Shown one piece after another: positions 25,344-35,824 of a stretch of DNA of 64,000 nucleotides. Below the pieces are notes generated by a model, which ran no database searches, was not told the origin of the DNA, and saw only the letters and a list, made by a program, of their open reading frames with translations. Source of the stretch: Tetradesmus obliquus (Eukaryota > Chlorophyta > Chlorophyceae > Sphaeropleales > Scenedesmaceae); the NCBI GenBank assembly GCA_030272155.1, contig CP126192.1, positions 6,296,501-6,360,500 on the forward strand, written 5' to 3'. The position numbers and the translations under genes were made by a program. How positions within the stretch are numbered: position 1 is the first letter of the stretch; every line of letters begins with the position of its first letter.

Positions 25344-25684
25344 GGCTGGCAGGCTGCAACTGCCAGACGTTGCGTGCTTATGAAAAGTGTCAGGGATATC
25401 AAACTGACCAGTTGATGACCTTGTTCGTCATGGGCCAACATGCGATTGCCAGGCCCTGCAATAAGCATGACACATGCGCTGGTTACTGCCTGTGGCCAGG
25501 CAGAACCTGAGCTGGCATGACAGAGCTTAATTGAAGCGCCATTCGTCGTTGATCGTGTATAACGGTTGCGTTTATCGGTGTTTGTTGCATCTCCACCTCT
25601 GCTTCAAGTGTCACTACCCACCCTGCCATCTCTCTGCTGCCCCAGCATCTAAAGATAGTGCTCGTGCATTGACAACCAAACAGC
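25344..25684. promoter_or_regulatory. Divergent promoter region between ZNF598 and ispF
   Basis: The 341 bases between the two start codons must contain both transcription starts, unless further 5' exons exist. I see no TATA box at a convincing distance. The short spacing suggests a shared bidirectional promoter, which is inference from layout only. Confidence 0.5.
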
Positions 25685-26900
25685 ATGTCGTGCTTGCAGC
25701 AGGCATCTCGTGCCAACCTGAGCTCGGTACAGGCTGCAGGACCTAGGCGCATCTGCCCTGCTCCCTTCACAGCAGCACGCAGCAGCAGGGGGCAGCAGGT
25801 GCGATGATACCAGCATGGATAATCATTGCACTGACAAGGTGTGCTGCTCACGTGCTGACGTGCATACCTCTTGTGAGCTGCAGAGCTCCTGCCAGGCACG
25901 GCAGCAAGGAAGCAGCAGCTGCTTCAGGTACGACGTGTCGCGAGCAGGCCAGCAGTGTCAGCATGTCAGCATCTGCTTCATCATCATCATCACATCACCC
26001 TCAAGCCATAGCAATCACAGCATCTGCTTGCTGAAGACACAAGTCATGACCACAATTGCCCCACAGCTTGTGTAGACCAGCACTGCATGAACATCAAGGC
26101 ACGCGGCAGCATGCAGGCACTCATCTGTACCAGGCATGAACAGCAGTAACATACCCGGACCGCTTGCATGCTGCTCCTGCAGTGCGAACAGCCGCACCAT
26201 GAGCAGCAGTGTGGTCACGCGTGCAGCAGCAGTGGAGGCGCCCGCGCCGCCTGCGCTGCCGTACCGCGTGGGCCACGGCTTTGACCTGCACCGGCTGGCT
26301 GAGGGCTACAAGCTGGTGATTGGCGGCATTGAGATCCCACACACCAAGGGCTGCGAGGCACACTCGGATGGTGAGGGTTTCAATCTTTCTGTACACCGCG
26401 TGTAGCTCGCAGTACGTGCGGAAGCCTGCCGCATGACGGGTGGTCAGTGCAAGCTGGTCAGGAAGCATGGACAGCTGAGGTCTTCAGCTGGCGGCGGTCA
26501 GTTGGCCATGCATGCAGCATGCCAGAGTAGCTTTGCGGACTTCGCGGGTAAGAGTATGTTCAGCAGCTGTGTGACACTGGCAGGAGCGCAGCAGGTGTAC
26601 AGACGCTTGGTGAAGCCTAGGCCTTCATGCTTGCTGTGCTTGTGCAGTGACAGTGCACATGCTTGCCCGTCTACCCGAGTGGCCCATGCCTCATGCGCCG
26701 TGGATCAACTGCTTGTGGCTGCAGGTGACGTGCTGCTGCACACAGTGACAGATGCCATCTTGGGAGCACTGAGCCTGCCAGACATTGGTGAGGCCACAGC
26801 TTTGATAGCAGCATGTTCGAAAGCTGAAAAAACGCAGCGTCCCAGCATCCTCAACCAACTGCTGTTAAGCCGCAGCATGCAAGCTGCGCAGCGCACCACG

Positions 26901-26937
<37 letters not shown>

Positions 26938-28381
26938 GACTTTGTCTGCACCTATCACCAGCAGCAAGCACCTTGAAGCAGTGGCTGGGCACTAAGCAGC
27001 CTGCAGCATTGTGCAGGGTGTGCAAGGACCTCCAGCACATGGCAGCCATTCAGGGCTGCTGGCAAGGTCTCTGTCCTGAACAACTTTCCAATGTAGTGCC
27101 CGAGGTGTGCGTGCCTAGAGCAGAATGTTGTTCCAGCAGTAACTGCATGTGGTGCAGCCCAGCATTGAGCACAGCATGTACTGGCTGTGTACACATTTTG
27201 TGCTGGCTGTGCTCCTGCCCGCAGGCCAGCTGTTCCCTGACAACGATCCCACCTGGAAGGGTGCCTCGTCAGACATCTTCGTCAAGGAGGCGGTGAGCAC
27301 CCCGCTGGTTTTAACAGTGTAGACAATGTTTATCATACGCTGTTACGGTTAAATCACACCCACACCAGCTGCGCTGCTCATCATCACCTGTACTGCATCA
27401 AGGCATGGCGGTACACATTACACCAACATTATTGCTGAGTCTGTCACGCGGGCTGCTCTGCTGTGCAGGATGCGCAGCTCAGCTCAGTGGCATGCGGCCA
27501 CCTGCAGCAGCTAGCTGGGCAGACCCATCCGCTGGTGTGGGTGTGTGCACGTTTCCTGGATCAAAGCAGCTGCTAATGTGCGTGTCCGTGTGCTGCTGTT
27601 GCTGCAGGTGAAGAAGATGAAGGAGGCTGGCTACGTGCTGGGCAACCTCGATTGCACGATCATCGCACAGAAGCCCAAGCTGTCGCCGCACAAGGTGAGG
27701 ATGCGGTTGCTGCTGCTGCTGCTGACCTTGGTGCATCAGCTCAGCTTTTGTTGTAGCACAGTGCAGCGGCAGCTCAATGGATTGGGATGAAGGAGCTGTA
27801 TGATGCACTGCAGATGTGATGCAAGCATGCAGCACTGACGACATGCCAGGGTGCTGTGCCGTGGCAGCAGTGATATAATGCTCTGATGTTGTATAGCAGT
27901 GATTGCACCCTCATCATACTGCCATGCAGACTTATACATGGTGGTGGCTAGTTATTTTCTGTTTTACCCTCATAGACTGTCTCTGCCGCATCGGCTGCTT
28001 GCAGGAGACCATCCGCGCCAACCTGTGCAAGCTGCTGGAGGCACACCCATCAGTCATCAACATCAAGGTCAAGTGTTGCTGCTGACAGCTGCAGCATTGG
28101 CGCCTCATGACGTGATTTCAATTAGCAGTGATTTGATGCGTGTAGCTTCAGCTGTACACACTGCAGAGCACAACTGCCGGCAGCGTTGACTTACTGTGCA
28201 TCCTGTGCATAGTCCTGCAAGGTCCAGGGTTGGACCACGACAATATACTAGTGCTGACATGTGCCTGCACTGCCTATGTTGCCTGCAGGCCAAGACACAT
28301 GAGAAGGTGGACAGCATTGGCGAGGAGCGCAGCATTGGCTGCCATGCAGTGATCATGCTCATCAGGAAGGACATGGCCTGA
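25685..28381 (+). CDS. ispF: 2-C-methyl-D-erythritol 2,4-cyclodiphosphate synthase, plastid
   Basis: IspF (EC 4.6.1.12) converts CDP-methylerythritol 2-phosphate to the cyclodiphosphate plus CMP in the plastid MEP pathway to isoprenoids; it is a zinc-dependent trimer. My eight exons are 25685-25798, 25884-25927, 26183-26370, 26725-26787, 27225-27292, 27608-27694, 28005-28067 and 28289-28381, total 239 aa with phases consistent throughout. Exons 1-2 and the start of exon 3 (about 79 aa) are rich in Ser, Ala and Arg with almost no acid ([14 protein letters not shown]...), a chloroplast transit peptide. The mature enzyme begins [13 protein letters not shown], with metal ligands Asp87 and His89. 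It continues with HSDGDVLLH (third His ligand), [29 protein letters not shown] and [13 protein letters not shown], all family signatures. Length fits plant IspF. The 5' exons are the least certain part; the catalytic exons are secure. Confidence 0.95.
26904..26936. repeat. (CAG)11 microsatellite in an ispF intron
   Basis: Eleven CAG units in the intron after 26787. They do not sit next to a splice junction in the model used here. Confidence 0.85.
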
Positions 28382-28953
28382 CAGGCTAACTGCACGCGCA
28401 TGTCGTTCCTGGGTTTGTTCACCCTGTCTGTGGTGCTGGCGCCACAGCCGATCAGTTTTTTCACTCGAACATCATACCTGTAACACCTGTGATGATAGGA
28501 GACCTGATGTGTGAGGTACTTGCAGAGAGGGCCACTTTGGTGTGGTTGCAGCGGTTGAGGGTACAAGCAAGCAGGTGCAGCAAGGCTGAGCCTGGCTTGC
28601 CTCGTACGCCCTGCGGCCTGACGCTTTCTAGATTATGGTGAGGAATTGCTTGTGCTGCCAGTGGAAGCTGCAGGTTGCCAAAAAGGGACGGGTGTTCACA
28701 GTGTTTGAACTACTCCCTTTCATCGGCATGCTACTCGCTGGACGCTGATAAAGTTTTTTAATACTTGATCGTTTCAGCTTGAAGCAATTCACGCATCAAA
28801 AGACGGTTAGCAAGCTTCACAGCCAGGTTGCTTACACGGAGCTAGGCACGTATTGGCAGAAAACTGCTTTCTTGTGTGAAAAATAAATACGTCGTCACAC
28901 CGGGCTGCCGCCCAGAACGTAAAGCGGGAGTTGGCTGGTGGAGAAACGGAACC
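28382..28953. other. Intergenic region between ispF and GLG1 copy 2
   Basis: This 572-base stretch holds the ispF 3' untranslated region and the promoter of the next plus-strand gene. The part from about 28,740 to 28,900 is more A/T-rich than its surroundings. No coding exon was seen. Confidence 0.5.
28479..28483 (+). promoter_or_regulatory. Likely TGTAA polyadenylation signal of ispF
   Basis: TGTAA lies 98 bases after the ispF stop. This pentamer is the usual polyadenylation signal in chlorophycean algae. The position fits a short 3' untranslated region. Confidence 0.5.
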
Positions 28954-31900
28954 ATGGGGGTGAGTTCAGGCAGCCAGGACACTGCACCGCTGTGCTACGA
29001 GGCATGGAATGTGTTAAGTGACTGAAAGAGTCCATACGTGTGCCTGCAGGCCGGCAGCAGCCCCTGCAGGAGGAGGCATGTAGCTTTGCTGTTGGTGGCA
29101 GCAGTATTGTGCAGCGCGTGGATGCCCACCCACCAACAACAGCAACCAGCAGCAACGCCAGCAGCAGCCCCAGATAAAACGCCAGCAGCACCAGCAGCAG
29201 CAACGCCTGCACCAGCAGCTGCAGCAACAACAGCGCCAGCAACGCCAGCTGCCCCAGTGCCGGCAAAGCCAGCTGCTAAGAAGAACAAGCAAGTGGAGTT
29301 GGCGCCAGAGGCTGACGTGCAAAATGACATTGATGACATTGATGTGCAAGGTACGTTGGTTGATGCCCTCAGGATCACTCGATGTGCGACAAGTTGACTT
29401 GAGTAGATGCTGTGTCATGCTGACGCACTGCAGAAAGTTCTGCAGGCCTGGCAGGGTCAACTTGCATGGCTAATCCAGTGCATGGCAAAGCTAGCTTGGT
29501 GCTTTTATTACAATCACATGGTGCAGCAGTAGGTACTGTTCACTTGTGCACCTGCAGTCATGTGCTGGAAGCCCCTTGCTCCTTGCTTGCTGTTGTGTAC
29601 CGCGGCAAGGACTCGTCAGTCAGAGGTTCAAAGTTTTCTGTTGTTTTGCTTGCAGGAAAGTGCAAGGACTTCCTCTCTTCCTCAGTCTGCAAAGATCTTG
29701 AGCCTGGCGAGGGCGCTGTGGCAAACTGCATTAGCGAAGGCATCGCAGCAGCAGAAGTTGGGGAGGAGGGCGCAGGTGCGCGCTGCTGCGCAGGAGGCAG
29801 TGCTGCTGCCATCACGTGATAGCCACAGCGTGGCAGGCGCAACTATCAACGGCAGCAGGGGACAGAGGTGCTGGCATATCGGCTTGCTTGTTCTGTGGTC
29901 TGACCACCACTGTGTGTCTTCCTGCTGCAGAGACTGTGCCTGATGAATGCCAGGAGGACGTGTATCAGTTCATGATCACGCGCGGCAAGAACATCAACGC
30001 CAACCTGCCTTTGGGTGAGCAGCAAGCACAGCAGCAGCTAGCTCGGCGTGCAGAGGCGGCGGCAGCAGCAGCAGCAGTGGCATTTTTCTGCGCGACAAAT
30101 GGCAGCGTCATGATACAACACGTGACAACACAAACTGGGCACCGCAGCAGCTGGGCTGGATCAGCTGCAATTCATGCTGCTGGATTTTCGCAGCAACCGT
30201 GTGACAGGGCGACTGCAGCTGGACTGCACACCTTCTGCGTCATTATCCATAGTGGCAGCTGTGCATGGCGATATATGTTCTAGTTGTTGTCTCCTGACTT
30301 GCTGCTGCCTGCATTTCTGTATTGCTTCATGGCTTGCAGCCAAGGCCTGCCAGGCTGATGCTGAGAAGCTGTGCAAGAACACATGGGTGTTTGGGCCCAC
30401 AGCAGAGGGGCGTATCATTGCGTGCCTCAGGTGAGCATCTGGAGGCCTGGATAGTGCCAGCAGCAGCGGCAGGTAGGGGCACTGTGCAAGTGCGTGCTAC
30501 TGCAGGTGGGCGCTACACAAGGCAAGCCGCTGCTGTGTGCAGTATGGCGGCTGGTGTGCTTCATGGCAGCCACAGCAGCAGATGTTGGCAGTTTGACGGA
30601 TAGCAGGAGTCGCGTCAGCAGAGGCCAGTTTGCTGTGCAGGACGTGCGCTGCGCCACTCATGCTGCGCTTGGCACTGCTGCTGCTGCTGCTGCTGCTGCT
30701 GTTGTGCACACAGGGAGGAGAAAGGCAAGCTGTCCAAGGCGTGTGCAGCTGAGGTGTTCAAAGTGCAGATGGCCATTGCCACAGACTACCGGGCAGACCC
30801 TGAGTTGGCTGCGCTGTGCAAAGCAGACATTGAGCAGCACTGCAAGGGCATCAAGGACGGTGGCGGCAGGGTGACAGCATGCCTGGTGCGTCACTGCACA
30901 GCAGCAGCAGCAGCAGCAGCTGCGCACACAAAGGAGCGCGTTACTAGCACTCTGCAGCATGCCGGATGGCCGCAGCCAGGGCAGGGATTGCAGCCGCCAG
31001 GAGCATGCCTTCTGCTTGCTTGGCAGTGCCGCCATGTCTCAGCAGTTTGACTGAAAGCAAGGTGCAGGTGCTTCTGTCGTTCACTGCTTGCGCTTCCCCT
31101 TGTGAGAGCAAGCAGCTGGCCCTGGGCTACATGCTACATGCTGCACCAAAGCATCAGCTCCTAGTCCAAAGTCCTGCTCCGCTCGCCCGTCACTTATCGT
31201 ATTTTGTATGCCCCTTGTCCTTTACTGCCTGTCCTGCAAGCAGCGCTCCACCCGTGCGCAGCTGCGGCCCGAGTGTGCTGAGGCTGTCTTCAGGCAGGAG
31301 CTGGAAGCAGACGAGGACCTACGGCTCAACATCGTGGTGTACAAGAAGTGCCTGGCAGACAAGAAGGCCTTCTGCCCGCATGTGCCACCTGGCAACGCGC
31401 GTGCGCGCGACTGCCTGGTTGCTGCACGCAACGAAGAGGGCTTCTCTTCAGCCTGCAGGTGCGGGCCGTGGGCTGCTGCTTTGGGGCTGAGGAGGTTTTG
31501 AGGTTGCTGGAGGTGTTGGCAGCGGCTGCTGGAGTGCACAGCACGGGCGCATGTTTCTGAAATCTGCAGGTTGAGACAGCAGTACTGGTGCCTACCTCTG
31601 TCTGCTCTGCTGCCTCACGATCTGCCAGCCGCTGCTGCTACTTCTTTTGATGCCTGTGCTGCGTGCTGTGTGCTGTGTCCTGCAGGGATGAGCTGGAGGC
31701 GATGATTGAGGCGCGCGTGCGCGACTTCCGCATTGATGCGCGGCTGCGGCGCGTGTGCAAGGACCAGATGCAGGACTGCATCGGCATGGACATCTACGAG
31801 GGAGATGAGACCATCGTCAACATCTGCCTGCAGGTTTGTGCATGGCTTTTCCTGCTGGCTGTACACACTGCTGACTGCAGCAGCTGCGATGCGTGGCGTC

Positions 31901-34900
31901 ACATACCACTCTGATATGAAGTCTTCATCTTTCGTGGGCCCCGGATGCTTGGCATCAACTATGACGCGCAGCCGGGTCCTGTTCACTGCTTGCACAAGCT
32001 GCGCTTGTGCTTGGCAAAGCGTCAGTCAGGTCGCTAACTGTCATCATTGCTACTTTGTTGCTTGCAGGACAATCTGGCTCAGGGCCTCATCCCCGAGGGT
32101 GCCTGCAAGAACATGGTGTACGAGTACCAGCAGCTGGCAGCGCAGGACATCCGCTTTGATGTGCCCCTGGCTGACGCCTGCCACACTGACCGCCAGAAGC
32201 TGTGTGGAAACGTGCCGCCGGTGAGATGCGCTGATACAGCCGGCAGTACTGGCTGCTGTCGCTTGAGGGGCTGATTGATGCCAGCAGGGTTGCGCTTAAA
32301 CTCCTGGCGCTGATTGCAGTTTTGATGAGCAGGCAGATTGGGCATCAAGCTAGATGTGGGCCACAGATCTTTGCACTTTATGCACTGCTGCCCTAGCTGC
32401 TGCTAGCCGCTTGTAAGTCATGGAATCACTGCTCAACATGTGCTGTGTACTTGTGCCGCTGCTGTCCTGCAGGGCTCTGCGCGGGTCATCCGCTGCCTGC
32501 AGACGCAGCGCGACAAGCTCAGCAGCCACTGCAGGGCGGAGATGTTCAACGAGGAAGTGCGCTTCAGCGAGAACATTGACTTCCAGTACCCCATGAAGCA
32601 GGCCTGCCTGCGCGAGATTGACAGGTACTGCAAGGACGTGCCACACGGCCAGGCGCGTGTTATCAGGTGAGCCTGGCAGCGCTTGCAGGACAGTAACAGC
32701 TGCCTTAATGAAGCATCGCTAGCGGCATCTGTTGTTTGACATCGAGTATGCAGCATCTCAAAAGGTTTGCTTTGCCGCTGCATGCATGTACAGCATGCGC
32801 TTGGCGCAGCAAGGAGTCTTCTGTGCTGGTACCAGGACCACGCTTAGCGCTGTGCCTGTGTGCGCTGGCTTAGTGCACTCGTCTGATGCATGGCTTGGGT
32901 TCAGTTTGCACTAGCATTAGTCGGCATGCGTGTGGCACATTGTATAGTCAGGCAACAAGTGTGAGCCTTGCGCTGCCTCTGCGTATACTGCTGCAGGTGC
33001 CTGCAGGAGAACAAGGGCCAGAAGGACTTCGGCAAGGCCTGCCTCAAGGAGATGACCTCTTACGAGCAGAAGTCCTCGCAGGACTACCGCTTCAACTTCC
33101 GGCTGGCCAGCCAGTGCAAGGCCGACATCAAGAGCCTGTGCAGCGGCATCTGCAAGCCAGAGCAGGGCCAGGTGAGGCGCTGCGGAAGGTATAGCATGCG
33201 GCAGTGCTTTGGTTGTGCGTTGCTGTGCGCCGTGCGGCTCCTGGCAGTGCATGTATGCGCTGTGCGGGTGGTGCTGGCTACAAGGCAGGGGGTGCTGCAG
33301 GGGGTGCTGCAGGGCGTGCAGGTTGTAAACAGCAACATTTGAGGCGCCTTATACCACAATGGGCTTATGGGCGCAGTACCTGTATGCTGTAGTCATTGAG
33401 TAGCAACCTCGCCACCTTTGACTGGCTTATGCCCTGCATGCCCTCTGTTTGTTGTTTGTTTCCAGCAGGTCTGCGGCGGCACTGTGCTGCGCTGCCTGAC
33501 AGAGAAGCGCGACCAGATTACCTCGGAGGGGTGCAGGAAGGAGGTGCTGTACTTTGAGAAGATGGAGGTTTCAAACTTCAACAATGACGTCATTTTGGCG
33601 GCAAACTGCAGGGGTGACGTGGACAAGTTCTGCAAGAACATTGAGCCAGGTGGGTGGCAGGATCCAGTGCTCTTGATGTCTTTGAGTTACGTGTGGGTCC
33701 TGGCACTGGTCTGAGATTTATACATACAGGGTGGCTCTACAGCAGCTGTTGCCTGAGAGTACCTCACGCACTGCAGCCGTGTGATTGCAACTGCTAACGC
33801 CACCCAAGCTGCTGCCGCATATGAGTCTTATTGGTGATGGCCGCGCAGGCTCTGCTGCGGCTTCTGTGCTTGTAGCTTTCAAATCTTGCCGATCGTACTC
33901 AGGACTTCCGTCCATCGCCTGCTGCATGCTGCCTTGCAGGGGAGGGCCGCGTGCACGCCTGCCTGCGCGAGCACCGGCGCGAGCTGTCTGATGCATGCAG
34001 GCGCGAGGAGATGATCCTTGAGCAGCAGGAGGCGGAGCACATTGAGCTACGGCCCAACCTGCTGAAAGCCTGCGCTGACGAGCGGCAGGCCTTCTGCGCT
34101 GGCGTTGCACCTGGCTCTGCGCGCGTGTTCAGGTGTGTTGGGGCGCAGGCTGCGGGTTGTGGCTGGCAGCAGAGGGTGCTGTCTGTGTGCGCTGCATGAG
34201 CAGTGCAGATCCATTGGCAGGCAGCTGTGATTGCTGGGATGGCTTGCAGGACAAGTGCTTGCATGCAGAGCACAGCTGTTGGATAAGCTTGCGTTGCAGC
34301 GTCGTATGCTGAGATCAACGGTGCTGGTGCTGGCGTGTCACGTTGTATGCTGCAGGTGCCTTGCGGAGAAGCTGGCTGACCCTGACTTTGGCCCCAAGTG
34401 CCGCTACGAGGTCATCGCAAAGCTGCAGCGCAGGTACGCTGATTTGAGGGAGGCACAAGGGGCACAGCTGCAGCTGATTTGAGGGAGGCACAAGGGGCAC
34501 AGCTGCAGCTGATTTGAGGGAGGCACAAGGGGCACAGCTGCAGCTGATTTGAGGGAGGCACAAGGGGCACAGCTGCAGCTGAGTTACCTTCCGCAGAGCA
34601 GATGGGGTAGTGCAACACGATGCAGGCGCAAGCTATCGCGGCGCAGGCGTCACTAGAACGCAGCAGATGGCGATATGCGTCAATGATTTTTTGGCTGCCG
34701 TTACCTGCGCTGTGTCCAGCGCTCGTGCTCTGCAAAGTTCCTGCCTTGTACAGATAGCAGCCACCATCAAGCTATCAAACCTCTCCCCAGCCAGCGGCTG
34801 CTTAGCGTTTTCGCCACGCCCTAAAACTGCTCCAATGCCTCTGCACTTGCTCATCCCGTAGGCAAGCCAACTGGAAGCTGGACCCCATGCTGCGCCGCGC

Positions 34901-35824
34901 TTGCCGTTCCGATGTGGACGCGCTGTGCAAAACTGAAGACGCGCAGGCCTCAGAAACCGGCGAGGTGTACCGCTGCCTGGTACACAACTATGATGACCTG
35001 GATCCCAACTGCAAGAAGGAGCTGGGGCGGGCAGTGCACATGGCCTTCTTCATCTGGTCACCCAACAGCATCATGACGCGCGAGTGTGATGCGGATGTGC
35101 AGCGGGTGTGCCTGAAGGATCGGCCCAACATGGACCGGGTGCCTGGGCAGGTCGGCACGTGCCTGGCGGATGTGGTGAGTGCAGACGTGGGGGTTGAATG
35201 CACCGCTGAACAGGTAGAAAGAATTGTATTGCTGTGCGCAGTGGATAGCAGCAGGATAGGGGAAGAGTAGGTGTAGTTTGTTGATGGTTTCCTGCTTGAG
35301 CTGACTTGGTACTTGAAATCTGCATGTGATGCATCAGTGCGCCTGGTGCTGCTTCCTGCATCGCAATCAACCGCACACTTCTTTCCACTTTGCGTGTCCC
35401 GCAGATGGAGCAGCTGCAGGCAGCGGAGGCCACCAGCCGCAAGATCGTCAAGGAGGCACCAGGGGCCCCTGGCAGCCCACCGCAGCTGTCAGATGAGTGC
35501 AAGCTGCTAGCTGATGTGGCAGAGCCCCCTAACATGAAGCGGGCCTTTGAAACAACACTGTCTGTGGCACTGCTGGAGAGCCAGCTCAGCAGCCTAGAGA
35601 GCAAGACTGGGCTGCCGCTGCTCAACAGGGACAGGAAAGGCAATGCGCAGAGCCTGTCGCTGACAGGCTGGACGGCAATTGCAGGGATGGCAGCGATGGT
35701 GGTGCTGGTGGCTGCTGGCGGGACGTATGCGTGGCGGCAGTACAAAGGGGTGCCGGATTCAGTGACAGTTGTGCTCAAGTCGGCTGGGAAGCCGCGGTAC
35801 AACAGGGTAGCATCCAGCGATTGA
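28954..35824 (+). CDS. GLG1: Golgi apparatus protein 1-like (GLG1) cysteine-rich membrane protein, copy 2
   Basis: Diverged paralog of the gene at 12377-19419, on the opposite strand, about 947 aa. My 16 exons are 28954-28959, 29050-29350, 29656-29775, 29931-30014, 30340-30430, 30714-30885, 31244-31458, 31686-31833, 32068-32220, 32473-32666, 32997-33171, 33469-33649, 33940-34132, 34356-34433, 34862-35174 and 35405-35824; phases agree throughout. Exon 1 holds only ATG GGG. Exon 2 gives the signal anchor (HVALLLVAAVLCSAW) and an Ala/Pro/Gln-rich stalk. The body is a string of GLG1 Cys repeats (FDVPLADACHTDRQKLC, ACRSDVDALC, GSARVIRCLQ). A transmembrane helix (GMAAMVVLVAAGGTYAW) and about 30 cytosolic residues end it. 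The C-terminal Lys/Ala/Gln-rich linker of copy 1 is much shorter here. Exon 15 may instead run to 35213, using the GTAGAA donor; both choices keep phase. Confidence 0.85.
34441..34580 (+). repeat. 35-bp minisatellite, four units, in a GLG1 intron
   Basis: Four head-to-tail copies of a 35-base unit starting GATTTGAGGGAGGCACAAGG and ending CACAGCTGCAGCT. They look identical by eye, so the array is young. It begins just after the donor at 34434. Each unit carries a CAGCTGCAG that resembles an acceptor. Confidence 0.9.

Noticed and set aside
34441..34580. CRISPR-like direct repeats
   Set aside because: The units are contiguous with no unique spacers and lie in a spliceosomal intron of a eukaryotic gene.
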